Assembly (NCBI RefSeq): GCF_001612635.1
Contig: NZ_BDAV01000005.1
Coordinates: 186,001 to 250,000, forward strand
Direction of reading: 5' to 3'
DNA length: 64,000 bases
From: Nocardia africana NBRC 100379
GTDB taxonomy: Bacteria; Actinomycetota; Actinomycetes; Mycobacteriales; Mycobacteriaceae
The notes beneath the pieces are model-generated. The model saw only the letters and a list, made by a program, of their open reading frames with translations, ran no database searches and had not been told where the DNA came from. The position numbers and the translations under genes were made by a program. How positions within the stretch are numbered: the stretch's first letter is position 1; every line of letters starts with the position of its first letter. Shown here piece by piece: positions 36,983 to 45,717 of the stretch.

Positions 36983-36999
36983 ATTCGAGTATCGAAAAT
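36983..36999. promoter_or_regulatory. Candidate MarR operator
   Basis: ATTCGAgtaTCGAAAAT, an AT-rich near-palindrome in the short divergent region, with a further TTTCGAA at 37015-37021 touching the MarR start. Confidence 0.5.
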
Positions 37000-37020
37000 T
37001 AAGATAACAGAAAGTTTCGA

Positions 37021-37488
37021 ATGTCGAAAGAAGAACTGATCGGCGAGATCGCCCAGGAGCTACGCCGGCTGCAGCAGAGTTTCGACGCCTTCGACGAGGC
37101 GGTGTCCGCTCATCTGGGGCTCAATCGCACCGATCTGCGTTGTCTGGACATCGTGCTGGGAGCCGGACGACTGTCGGCCGGCGAGCTGAGTACCGCACTA
37201 CGCCTCAGCCCGGCCGCCACCACGACCGTGGTGGATCGCCTGATCCGGGCCGGAATGGTCACGCGCACAGAGGATTCGGAGAACCGCCGACGGAAGATCA
37301 TCGAGGGCACGGCGAAGGCCGCGCGAGTCGCGGACGAGATCTTCGAACCCGTAGCCCGCGCGGGAACGCAGGCTCTCGGGCGGTTCGATATCGGCGAACT
37401 GCGGACGGCGCTCGAATTCTTGCGTGTCGCGAAAGAGGTGCAGCAGAGCCAGATCGCGCGAGTCGCACAGCTCGGTGGCACCACCTGA
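37021..37488 (+). CDS. MarR-family regulator
   Basis: 155 aa. HTH segment LSAGELSTALRLSPAATTTV, wing VTRTEDSENRRRKIIEGT. Start ATG 37021 follows an A-rich leader (AACAGAAAG). Divergent from the SgcJ/EcaC-like gene, which it probably controls together with itself. Ligand unknown. Confidence 0.88.
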   Translation: MSKEELIGEIAQELRRLQQSFDAFDEAVSAHLGLNRTDLRCLDIVLGAGRLSAGELSTALRLSPAATTTVVDRLIRAGMVTRTEDSENRRRKIIEGTAKAARVADEIFEPVARAGTQALGRFDIGELRTALEFLRVAKEVQQSQIARVAQLGGTT

Positions 37489-37605
37489 CCGCATCGTCCG
37501 ACCGCCACGCCTGCCGGTAGAGCGGGAGCCGGCCGCGACATCACGCCGTCGCGACACCGCGCCCGGGCATGACAGGTCGACACCGGCCCGCTGGACCTGT
37601 GGAAA

Positions 37606-38640
37606 CTATCCGACCGTGATCCGGAAGTGGTTCGGCTGCGCGTCTTCCGGAACAGCGTCTGCGGGCGTGAAATCCTCGACCAGCGAACGTAATCCGATCA
37701 GGTGGCGGGCGTGGGCGTCCAGGGCAACGTCCTCGTCGGAGGCCGGAATCCACTGCCGGATCGAGCGCGCCTTGGCGTCCGGGTCCAAGGCGACGACCAC
37801 AGCCAGGCCGTGGGCCGCCAGTTCCGGTTCGCCGGAGTGCGGGTCCGTGGAGGTGACGTGCACGCTGATGTGCATGCTGCGGGGGCCGGTGTGGATCAGC
37901 CGGGCCGTCGCCTCGACGGCGTGGCCGATGACGATCGGGCGGTAGAAGCGGATGCCGCCGAAGTACGAGGTGAGAACGTGCTGGCCGGCCCATTTCGCGC
38001 CGCAGACGTAGGCCGCTTCGTCGATCCACTGCATGGTGCGGCCGCCGTGGACCTTGCCGCCCCAGTTGATGTCGGAAGGCGCGGCGAGGAAGCGCAGGGT
38101 CGCACTGGGCGCCGTTCCTTCGGCGGTGTAGCGCTGGGCGGCCATCGCGGCTTCGATTTCCTTCCGAACCGCGATCCTGACCTTCGCCTGCCGGTGCCGC
38201 CGCACTTCCAGAGCGGTGACCGGATTCCATTGCGGCACTTCGACGGTGCGTCGCTCGCCATCGACGGCGACGAAGATGGTCAGGCACTGGGCGCTCTGGA
38301 CCGGCTTCACGCGGGTCGGGTCGGTCGAGTAGACGGTGACCAGGATGTGCATGCTGGTGCGGCCGGTGTGGACCAGGTTGGCGTGCAGTTCCACCAGCTC
38401 GCCGACCTCGATCGGCCGGTCGAGATGGATATTGCCGACGTAGGCGGTGACGCAGTAGTGACCGCTCCACTGGGCGGCGCCGGCATAGGCGACCTTGTCG
38501 ATCCATTCGAGAAGCTTGCCGCCGTCCACCGTGCCGACTATGCCGGCATCGGCCGGCTTGACCAGGAAGCGGTGGATGACCTCGGCGCGAGATCCGGTCG
38601 AGTGGGCGGCGGCCGCTGGAGCGGCGAGGGTGTCAGGCAC
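37606..38640 (-). CDS. Acyl-CoA thioesterase with tandem hotdog domains
   Basis: 344 aa with two 4HBT hotdog domains: the first has GTVDGGKLLEWIDKVAYAGA, the second INWGGKVHGGRTMQWIDEAAYV; both are followed by DRPIEVGELVEL / YRPIVIGHAVEA. This is the BACH/YciA-like hexameric thioesterase type hydrolysing acyl-CoA. I chose GTG 38640 (PDTLAAP) over the longer frame, with CGGAA at 9 nt. Stands alone. Confidence 0.87.
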   Translation of the reverse strand: MPDTLAAPAAAAHSTGSRAEVIHRFLVKPADAGIVGTVDGGKLLEWIDKVAYAGAAQWSGHYCVTAYVGNIHLDRPIEVGELVELHANLVHTGRTSMHILVTVYSTDPTRVKPVQSAQCLTIFVAVDGERRTVEVPQWNPVTALEVRRHRQAKVRIAVRKEIEAAMAAQRYTAEGTAPSATLRFLAAPSDINWGGKVHGGRTMQWIDEAAYVCGAKWAGQHVLTSYFGGIRFYRPIVIGHAVEATARLIHTGPRSMHISVHVTSTDPHSGEPELAAHGLAVVVALDPDAKARSIRQWIPASDEDVALDAHARHLIGLRSLVEDFTPADAVPEDAQPNHFRITVG

Positions 38641-38764
38641 GGCGACAATTCCGTTCGGGGATGTGCGGTCGATACGCTGACACCGTTGTCCTGGAGCACA
38701 GTAGAGGGCGCGTGCCATACGGGCGAGTAACCGCTCCCCAGGCGAGAAGGGCCGGCACCCAGCC

Positions 38765-40126
38765 TCAATACGGGTTCGCCGCCGCTTGTACTCGTCCGGA
38801 ATCTATGGCGCGCAACAGTTCTCGATGGTCGGCGGCGGTCTGATCGGCATAGGTGAGGGCGAATTGCGTCATCGCCTTGTCGAAGGCCTCTCCCCCGCCG
38901 AGGTAGTCGGCGATGGCGATGCGGTCGCCGGAACGGGCGTGGGCCCGGGCGAGGGTGTGGCCACAGATTCCGGCGTAGTCGCGCAGGGCGGCCTTCGACA
39001 TCTGGGTGATGTCGGCGCCGCCTTTCATATCGCGCAGCTGCCGGAAGTAGTAGTTGCGGTCGTTGGGACCGGAGACCCAGCCCAGGAAGATGTCACTGGA
39101 GGTCTGCAGCAGACGCTGGCCGTGGACGACGCGGTGGTCCTGGTGCTGGAAGCGGCTCGGCGCGAGATACGGCTCGAGCACCGACTTTTCGGCTTCCTTC
39201 ATCTGCAGGAACAGCGGGCCGCCGGTGTCGCGGTCGACGGCCAGGATCACATAGCAGCGGGTGCCGACGCTGCCCACACCGACCACCTTGTGCGCGTAGT
39301 CGACGATGCGATAGCGATCGGCCAGCACCCGCCGCTCCTCGGGCAGCGACCGCCGGTAGGCGGTGAACACCTCTTCCACGGTCTGCGCGTCGACGTAATC
39401 GACCGGTGTCAGCAGCGGCGGTCGATGCCGGATGCGCAGCGCTCCCTGGTCGTCGGTGTAGGTGAGTTTGCGCAGCGCGCCGAGGTTGGTGCGTTTGCGG
39501 GCCGCCTCGAACGTGCGGTCCACACCCTCGAGAAACTTGGGGCGGCTCACCATATTCGCCACCGTCTCCTCATCGACCTGCTCGTACCAGACGTCGAGGG
39601 AGTCCATACCGGCCAGGCGGCGCATACATTCCCGGTAGGCCGTCGCGGCGCTCCGGGCGGCGGCGGTGGCCTCCTCATCGGTGAAGCCCTTCTCCCTGGC
39701 CGCCACGGCCACACTCGCCACCAGCCGCTTGACGTCCCATTCGAACGGGCCGGACAGGGTTTCGTCGAAATCGTTGAGGTCGAACACCAGTGACCGTTCC
39801 GGCGAGGCGAAGATGCCGAAATTCGACAGATGCGCGTCCCCGCACAACTGCACGGTCAACCCGGTGTGCGGGATCGTGGCGAGGTCGGCGGCCATGATCG
39901 CGGGAGCGCCGCGCAGGAACGAGAACTGCCCGGCCGCCATCCGGGCGTAGCGAATCGGAACCAGATCGGGCAGCCGGGTGGCGGCCTGGCGTTCCAGGAT
40001 CGCGATCGGATCGCGATCGGGGGCCGCGTGGAATTCACCGAGCGACGAGCGGGGAACGGTGGCGCGCACCGCACGTCCCGTGGAGAGGGGTTCGCCGGAA
40101 ACTGGGTCGGCCACGGTCTTCGTCAT
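38765..40126 (-). CDS. DUF2252 family protein
   Basis: 453 aa, uncharacterised DUF2252 family related to aminoglycoside-phosphotransferase/kinase folds. Seen: PIRYARMAAGQFSFLRGAP, LCGDAHLSNFGIFASPERSLVFDLNDFDET (in two parts; the GDAHLSNFG...DFND pattern recalls kinase catalytic and metal loops) and GVGSVGTRCYVILA. Start ATG 40126 (MTKTVADPV). Function unknown in the family; common in high-GC actinobacteria. Confidence 0.88.
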   Translation of the reverse strand: MTKTVADPVSGEPLSTGRAVRATVPRSSLGEFHAAPDRDPIAILERQAATRLPDLVPIRYARMAAGQFSFLRGAPAIMAADLATIPHTGLTVQLCGDAHLSNFGIFASPERSLVFDLNDFDETLSGPFEWDVKRLVASVAVAAREKGFTDEEATAAARSAATAYRECMRRLAGMDSLDVWYEQVDEETVANMVSRPKFLEGVDRTFEAARKRTNLGALRKLTYTDDQGALRIRHRPPLLTPVDYVDAQTVEEVFTAYRRSLPEERRVLADRYRIVDYAHKVVGVGSVGTRCYVILAVDRDTGGPLFLQMKEAEKSVLEPYLAPSRFQHQDHRVVHGQRLLQTSSDIFLGWVSGPNDRNYYFRQLRDMKGGADITQMSKAALRDYAGICGHTLARAHARSGDRIAIADYLGGGEAFDKAMTQFALTYADQTAADHRELLRAIDSGRVQAAANPY

Positions 40127-40203
40127 CCACCAAGTTTTGCCCCGGAACGCGTCTGCGGCAACCGCTTGGCGAACACCGTGATCCGCTTGCCGCCGACACG
40201 ACC

Positions 40204-40243
40204 GTGCCGCCCTCCGCAGCACTGGTTCTGCGAAGGGCGGCAC
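40204..40243 (-). terminator. Terminator after the membrane-protein gene
   Basis: GTGCCGCCCT + CGCAG pairs with CTGCG + AGGGCGGCAC around an 8-nt loop, with one mismatch; 10 bp after the stop at 40254. Confidence 0.75.
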
Positions 40244-40253
40244 CCCCTGTGGC

Positions 40254-41057
40254 TCATGCGTTGAGCGGGATCGCGATGACCACCTCCTGCTCGTTCTCCG
40301 GGAGGTAGTGCACCTGCACGATCCGTCCGACCTGCACGTTCGAGACGCTCGCCGGCGGCAGGAACTTCTCCGCGTGGGTGCTGAAGGTGCTGCCGTCGGG
40401 CCGGGTGACCGCGAGCCCGAGGTCGATTTTCGCGTAGCCGTTGCGGATTTCGCCGGGCACCGACAGCGACTGCACGACCGCCTGCGCGGCCACGCCACGA
40501 CCGGCGATGTCGATCTTGGCGCGCGTGGTCACGCCCTTGCGAATCAGCGATTCGTTCATCGCCTGCTGGGCCGACGCGCTGTCGCCGGATCGATCGACTT
40601 CCACCTTGTCGGTCCGCCCGGGCAGATAGCGCACCGGAAGTACGACACCGGGGCGCAGCAGCGCCAGTTCGGCGAGGGGCACGATCATTGTGGCGGTCGA
40701 ATCGAAGATCTCGCCGTGGGCGCCCTCGACGCTGAACTCGATGCGCAGCTGCGGCCGGTCGTTCACGCTCACCCCGGTCTCGCGAATCGACTTCACGGTT
40801 CCCAGGCCGAGCAGGCCATCGCGGAACTCCGCGCTGTTGCGGCCGGTGAGCGCCGACAGCACGCCCTCGCCTGTGAACACGAAGGCCATCACCACCGTGG
40901 TGAACGCGATGATCGGCAGTGCGAGAAAACCGTTGAGCCAGGCGGCGAAACCCGGCTCCCACGGGCTGCCGGCTCGATAGGTGAGCCCGTGCCAGAGGTA
41001 GACACCGATCGCGACGACCTCGAAGGCGACGGCGCCGGCTCGTACTGTGGTGCGCAT
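40254..41057 (-). CDS. Membrane-anchored protein of unknown function
   Basis: 267 aa. Two N-terminal membrane helices (AGAVAFEVVAIGVYLW and LPIIAFTTVVMAFVF) precede a beta-rich cytoplasmic part with two repeated modules of the form (V/I)xG(T/R)G..., each ending in a ...VRYLPGR / VHYLPEN strand. Family not recognised. It follows an LpqH-type lipoprotein gene by 17 bp and is probably cotranscribed with it. Confidence 0.7.
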   Translation of the reverse strand: MRTTVRAGAVAFEVVAIGVYLWHGLTYRAGSPWEPGFAAWLNGFLALPIIAFTTVVMAFVFTGEGVLSALTGRNSAEFRDGLLGLGTVKSIRETGVSVNDRPQLRIEFSVEGAHGEIFDSTATMIVPLAELALLRPGVVLPVRYLPGRTDKVEVDRSGDSASAQQAMNESLIRKGVTTRAKIDIAGRGVAAQAVVQSLSVPGEIRNGYAKIDLGLAVTRPDGSTFSTHAEKFLPPASVSNVQVGRIVQVHYLPENEQEVVIAIPLNA

Positions 41058-41074
41058 GACGGTTGGTCCTCTGC

Positions 41075-41611
41075 TCAGCCGTTGACGATGGTGGGGCAGG
41101 CGAAGGTGATCTCGAACTTCGCGGTGGCGGGGCCGGCCATCGGGTTGGTCATATCCGGGGCGGCGACACCCTCACCGGTGATCCGGTAGGTCTTGCCGTC
41201 CTTGGTCACCGTGGCGGAGCCGCCGGGCTGGCCGTTGCCGAAGCCGACGGCATAGGGCAGACCGGAGGAGCCGCCCTTGCTGCCGCCGATCGCGACCGCC
41301 TGCACGGTGTCGCCGCCCGCGGTGAGGGTGGCGCTGACGCTCAGATGGCCGTAGGTGGGGTTGGCGGCGTCGGTCAATGCCAGGGCGAGCGTTCCGCCGC
41401 GCTGGGCGCATGTGGTGTCGAAGCTCGCGCTCAGGGCCTTGCCGTCCACGAGGGCCGCCGACTTTCCGCCCGCCGGGGCCTGGGTCGCCGGCGCCGCGGT
41501 CGTCGACGCCGGGGCGGCGGTGCCGGAGTCGTCGCCGCAGGCGCCGAGGGCCAGGGTGAGGCCGGCGGCGGCGAGGGTGGCGGCGGCGATCCGGATCTGC
41601 TTGGTGCGCAT
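41075..41611 (-). CDS. LpqH-type (19 kDa antigen) lipoprotein
   Basis: 178 aa. Signal peptide RIAAATLAAAGLTLALGACG with lipobox LGAC, an Ala/Thr/Pro-rich linker, then the LpqH domain: GGKSAALVDGKALSASFDTTC, YAVGFGNGQPGGSATVTKDGKTYRITGEG (in two parts) and C-terminal FEITFACP. Surface lipoprotein; mycobacterial LpqH is a TLR2 agonist. Start ATG 41611 with AACGAAC upstream. Confidence 0.88.
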   Translation of the reverse strand: MRTKQIRIAAATLAAAGLTLALGACGDDSGTAAPASTTAAPATQAPAGGKSAALVDGKALSASFDTTCAQRGGTLALALTDAANPTYGHLSVSATLTAGGDTVQAVAIGGSKGGSSGLPYAVGFGNGQPGGSATVTKDGKTYRITGEGVAAPDMTNPMAGPATAKFEITFACPTIVNG

Positions 41612-41771
41612 GGTGTTCGTTCCTTCGTTCTCGGTGAGTCCGGCCAGGTGATCGGGCCGTTGTTCACAAAGTTAGGAAGGGCCGGCCGCCTACCGATCCC
41701 AGGTTTCGGGTTGTCGCGGCAGCGGCTTTCGGACCCCGGCCGGGGTGGCGGCGGTGGGCTACTCTGACCGA

Positions 41772-43187
41772 ATGCGACGACCGCGCGCCATGGTGCTCGA
41801 CGAGGTGTGGCGCGGTATCGACGGCGTCGAGGCGCTCAGCGGCGCCCAGGGCGGGCCGCTGCGCCGCACCGTCAAGCTGATCCTCGACCCACTGGTGATC
41901 CGGCCGGTTCAGTACCCCGCCTGCGCCGGGCCGATGCTCACCGCGGACGGCGCCACCCTGCTCGCGGCCCGCGTCCATGCCGCCGCCGATGTGCTGCGCG
42001 CGACCGCGGCCTGGTTCACGCTCCTCAAACAGGTTCGACGGGCACTGCGCATCACCGACGGCAATCCGCAGGACCTGTATTTCCAGCGCTGTTTCGAACT
42101 CGCGACGGTGTCGGGGGCACCGGATCCGGTGCGTGACAGGCCCACTGCCACAGCGGCATTGCACGACATCCATCACCTCGCGGCGGGGCGGACCACACAG
42201 GCGTTGAAGGATCATCTCACCGATCGGTCCGCGATCGGCGAACTCGCGGCGCTGATCGACACCGCGTGGCGCCGGCGACCGCGATACGCGCCCGCGGGCG
42301 CCGACCACACCACCGCCCTCGCCGCACTCCTCGATTCGTGCGCCACCGACCGAGCCGAGGACACCGCACGGGAACTGCGCGCCCTGATCACGGAACGGGC
42401 CGGGACACATTCGGGAATTGCGCTGTGGTACAACGCTTCCGGAGTTTCCGCATCGGAGCTGGGACTGACCGTGCACGGACTGCCGGTCGCCCCCGCGCTC
42501 GGCGCCGGGGCATCGACCGCGACACTGGCACTGCCGTTCGACCGCACCATCTACGAACGTGTCTTCACGGTGTTGCAGGCCTCCACCGAGCGCTCGGATC
42601 TGCCCACGATCCCGGAATTGGTGGTCGAGGAGATCGCCCGGAGTTGCGCACCGTGGGCGTTGCTCGACGAATCACTTCGGGTGACAGCGGCGGCGGGGGT
42701 AGAACTGGCACGGGGCCTCGCCCCCGTCACCGGAACCGATGGGTCGCCCGCGAGCGAACCGGTGACCTCGAGCGGCCGCGTCCGGGATCCGGACGATTCT
42801 GCGCGTGAGGACATTTCCGTCAGACGGGGCGGCACCGCCGCGCATCGGGTGATCAACGCGAGGTGGCGGCGCGAGGCCTATGTGCTGCAGGCACGCCGCC
42901 TCGCCGTGCACGACACCGGGAACTCGTCCGATCCGCTGGCCATGATCGCGGCCGAGCTTCGCCGTCCCTGGCGTTCCTATCTACGGCGACTGTGGGTTCG
43001 TCTGCACGGCCGCGATGTCCGAGGCGCGTCCATATCGCAGATACCACCGGAAACACCCGAGTTGTGGGATCTGCTCGACGGGGTCGCACGCTCGGTCATC
43101 CTCGATCACCGGATGCGGGTGCGGAAGGCGCTGACCGCCAATTCCTGTGCGGCGATGACCGATTCGCTGGAATCGAGGGCCGGATGA
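41772..43187 (+). CDS. Unknown protein 1 of the CHAT/TPR operon
   Basis: 471 aa, no recognised domain. Mostly helical (ARVHAAADVLRATAAWFTLL, AALHDIHHLAAGRTTQALKD), with a low-complexity Ser/Asp linker around residue 340 and a basic C-terminus. ATG 41772 follows TACTCT at 8 nt, so it is probably leaderless; an upstream GTG at 41745 is possible. First gene of a four-gene overlapping operon ending in a CHAT peptidase; likely sensor, target or scaffold. Confidence 0.75.
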   Translation: MRRPRAMVLDEVWRGIDGVEALSGAQGGPLRRTVKLILDPLVIRPVQYPACAGPMLTADGATLLAARVHAAADVLRATAAWFTLLKQVRRALRITDGNPQDLYFQRCFELATVSGAPDPVRDRPTATAALHDIHHLAAGRTTQALKDHLTDRSAIGELAALIDTAWRRRPRYAPAGADHTTALAALLDSCATDRAEDTARELRALITERAGTHSGIALWYNASGVSASELGLTVHGLPVAPALGAGASTATLALPFDRTIYERVFTVLQASTERSDLPTIPELVVEEIARSCAPWALLDESLRVTAAAGVELARGLAPVTGTDGSPASEPVTSSGRVRDPDDSAREDISVRRGGTAAHRVINARWRREAYVLQARRLAVHDTGNSSDPLAMIAAELRRPWRSYLRRLWVRLHGRDVRGASISQIPPETPELWDLLDGVARSVILDHRMRVRKALTANSCAAMTDSLESRAG

Positions 43188-44203
43188 TGCCCGAGGCCGT
43201 ATTCCTGCACCGCGACGACGAGGTGGTCATCGTCTCGCCTGCCGATACTCCTACCGTCCACGACGGCACGCCCGGACTGGACACGCTGGTTCTCGAGGTG
43301 ATCGGCGGTCATCTGTCGTGGGGTTTGCTGTCCGGTCAGGCAGTTCCGGCGGCGGTGCTGCACGATCCGGACGCCACGCAGGAGTGGCTGTGGGCCGTGT
43401 ACGGCGAACCGGTGGCACTCGCCGTCGCCGACGGGCGATCCGGAGAGCTGACGGCGACAGCGGCTCGTCCCGAATTGGCCTATGCCGCACGGCAACTCGG
43501 CTATGCGTACTGGGCCGCGCACTGGTGGCCCGCCTCCACCATAGACGGCATTCCCGCGCTCGATTCCGAAGTGCTCGGCCGGGATATCGCGGCTCTCACC
43601 GAAGCCTGCGAATCGATCGTCGACGGTGCCGACGCACAACCGTCGCCGATGGGTCCGCCGTCCGAGGCGATTGCGGCGCGCCGGCAGGACTACGCGTTGG
43701 CGGCCGGTGCCGCCGGCCCCGGGCACACCGGATTGGCCCTGGCCACGGGCACCTCGGGCTGGGATTGGCGCCGGTGTCCCCCGGGCGTGCTGGATGCCTC
43801 GGAATTCGCCATCTCGTGGCTGCTGGCGAGGGAATCCGGCAGTACATCGGTCGAGGTGCGCGCGACGGCGGCTCCGCACCTCGATGCCGGTCTGCCCGTG
43901 CATCTGCGGCCTCGAGCTCGGGTCGTAACAGACTCCGTGGCAACGGATGTCGCGCTGCGGCTCACCGGCGATACGTGGGTCGGCGAGGAGCTGGTCGACG
44001 CCGAAAATATTGTGCGCGTGGATCTTTACGTGCCCGGGGTCGGGCCCGCCCCCGACGAGACCTCGGCATCGGAGAACATTTACGGGCCGAGGCTACGGCA
44101 GCGGATCCGGGAATTCGTGATCGACCGATTGCGATCGCCACAGCCGTCCATGCCACTACTCGAGGCAGAGCGCGCCGCCGCCGCATCGGATACGGACTTC
44201 TGA
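43184..44203 (+). CDS. Unknown protein 2 of the CHAT/TPR operon
   Basis: 339 aa from ATG 43184, overlapping the first gene by ATGA. Acidic. The N-terminal part (FLHRDDEVVIVSPADTP) looks beta-rich; the middle has Trp-rich stretches (YAYWAAHWWPAST). The C-terminal half resembles a beta-sandwich (VRATAAPHLDAGLPVHLRPR, IVRVDLYVPGVG). No catalytic motif recognised. Translation is tied to both neighbours, which argues for a complex of the four products. Confidence 0.75.
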   Translation: MMPEAVFLHRDDEVVIVSPADTPTVHDGTPGLDTLVLEVIGGHLSWGLLSGQAVPAAVLHDPDATQEWLWAVYGEPVALAVADGRSGELTATAARPELAYAARQLGYAYWAAHWWPASTIDGIPALDSEVLGRDIAALTEACESIVDGADAQPSPMGPPSEAIAARRQDYALAAGAAGPGHTGLALATGTSGWDWRRCPPGVLDASEFAISWLLARESGSTSVEVRATAAPHLDAGLPVHLRPRARVVTDSVATDVALRLTGDTWVGEELVDAENIVRVDLYVPGVGPAPDETSASENIYGPRLRQRIREFVIDRLRSPQPSMPLLEAERAAAASDTDF

Positions 44204-45717
44204 TGGCCGACGCTGTTCCTCCCGGCCTCGAACTGCTGCACGAGGGCGCCGCGGCACACGCTCGCGGCGACGTCACCGAAGCACTGCGGATATTCGAGCA
44301 CGCCACACACACCACCACCGGCGGCGTTCGGGTCAGCGCTCTGGTCAATGCGGCGAGTATGCGCGACGAACTCGGCGACCACGCCGGCGCCATCGCCGGA
44401 TTCCGCGCCGCGATCGCCGAAATACCTGACGATGCAACGGAAAAGCGCGCATCCACACTCGTCAACTATTCACAGGCACTGCAGCACGTAGGCGATCTCG
44501 ACGCCGCACAGACGGCGCTCGAGCAGGCGCGCGACCTTCTCACCGGCCACAGCGAGTTGTCGACGTTGCGGGTCTCGTGCCTGATCTCGCTGACCGCCGT
44601 TGCGATGCATCGCAGCCAGTGGGCGCGGGCCATCGAGCTGGCTACCGAATCACTGGAGTTCACCACGCGATTCGCGCCGCCGTTGCGCGGCCACCCGCTC
44701 GCCAATCTAGCGGCCGCCCACTTCGAGTCGGGGCGTGGTGAGCTCGGGCTCGACTTCGCCCACCAGGCCCTGACCGCATTCGAAGCAGCGGACGACGCGA
44801 ACGGCACGGCCGAATCCCGGCAGACGCTCGCGATGATGTATGCCCGGCTGGGCCGCCCCGACGACGCCGAGCCGTATCTTGCTGCCAGCCAGCAATATTT
44901 CGAGCAGGCCGGTCTCGGCTACCGCGCGGGACTGGGGCTGCAACTGATGGGATATCTCGCCGAACGGCACGGCGACCTCGACCGCGTCGCACAGCTGTAT
45001 CACCGGGCGCTGACCTCTTTCGAGCAATCCGGTGCCGCGCTCGAATCCGCCGGAGTGCGAATCCGAATGGCGACAGTGGATTTCGCGCACGGCCGGGTCG
45101 GCGACGGACAAGCGCAGCTCGCGGCCGCCTACGCGATCTATGCGGCGCGCGGTCTCGGCCTGCAGTGCGCGCGGGTCGACTATTGGCATGCGGCGCTGTG
45201 GGAGTCGGTGATCGACGACATGGTCACACCGCCGCCCACGGAGGTACTCGCCCTGGCTCGCGATCTGGCCGTCACCTCCGCCCTCGCCATCGACGCGGTG
45301 CGCTACAGCTTCACCAACGGGACCCAGCGGGAACAGTGGAACCGTGAGATCGCCGCTCCCGCCCTGCGACTGGCATTCCGCTTCGCCTACCTGTGCGGCA
45401 ACGGCGGACTGATCGCTGATCTCATCGAAACCGTCTGCGCCGGAACTTCTTTCGTCGGCGACACCGCCTCTGCGGACGGTCCGCCCCGGCTTCCGTTCGA
45501 CCCGATACCGATGCCCGGGGATGACGATCCCGACGCCGGTTCCCTGCAGCTGGGCTCGGCGCTGGCCCAGGTCGCCGCCGCGGCCGGGCTGCCCGTCTCC
45601 CCACCGCCACGGCTGGCGGTCGCGCCGGACGGCCACATCGCCTTGGACACCTACATCACCGCGGCCGAACAACGCTACGGCCGGACCGTCCGGGACGATC
45701 GGGTACTGGCGGTATGA
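44203..45717 (+). CDS. TPR-repeat protein of the CHAT operon
   Basis: 504 aa from ATG 44203 (TGATG overlap). About eight tetratricopeptide repeats from residue ~10 to ~330: HEGAAAHARGDVTEALRIFE, LVNYSQALQHVGDLDAAQTA, RQTLAMMYARLGRPDDAEPY, GYLAERHGDLDRVAQLYHRA. The last ~130 residues are helical then Pro-rich. TPR proteins commonly gate CHAT peptidases; here the two are on separate polypeptides joined by an ATGA overlap. Confidence 0.88.
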   Translation: MADAVPPGLELLHEGAAAHARGDVTEALRIFEHATHTTTGGVRVSALVNAASMRDELGDHAGAIAGFRAAIAEIPDDATEKRASTLVNYSQALQHVGDLDAAQTALEQARDLLTGHSELSTLRVSCLISLTAVAMHRSQWARAIELATESLEFTTRFAPPLRGHPLANLAAAHFESGRGELGLDFAHQALTAFEAADDANGTAESRQTLAMMYARLGRPDDAEPYLAASQQYFEQAGLGYRAGLGLQLMGYLAERHGDLDRVAQLYHRALTSFEQSGAALESAGVRIRMATVDFAHGRVGDGQAQLAAAYAIYAARGLGLQCARVDYWHAALWESVIDDMVTPPPTEVLALARDLAVTSALAIDAVRYSFTNGTQREQWNREIAAPALRLAFRFAYLCGNGGLIADLIETVCAGTSFVGDTASADGPPRLPFDPIPMPGDDDPDAGSLQLGSALAQVAAAAGLPVSPPPRLAVAPDGHIALDTYITAAEQRYGRTVRDDRVLAV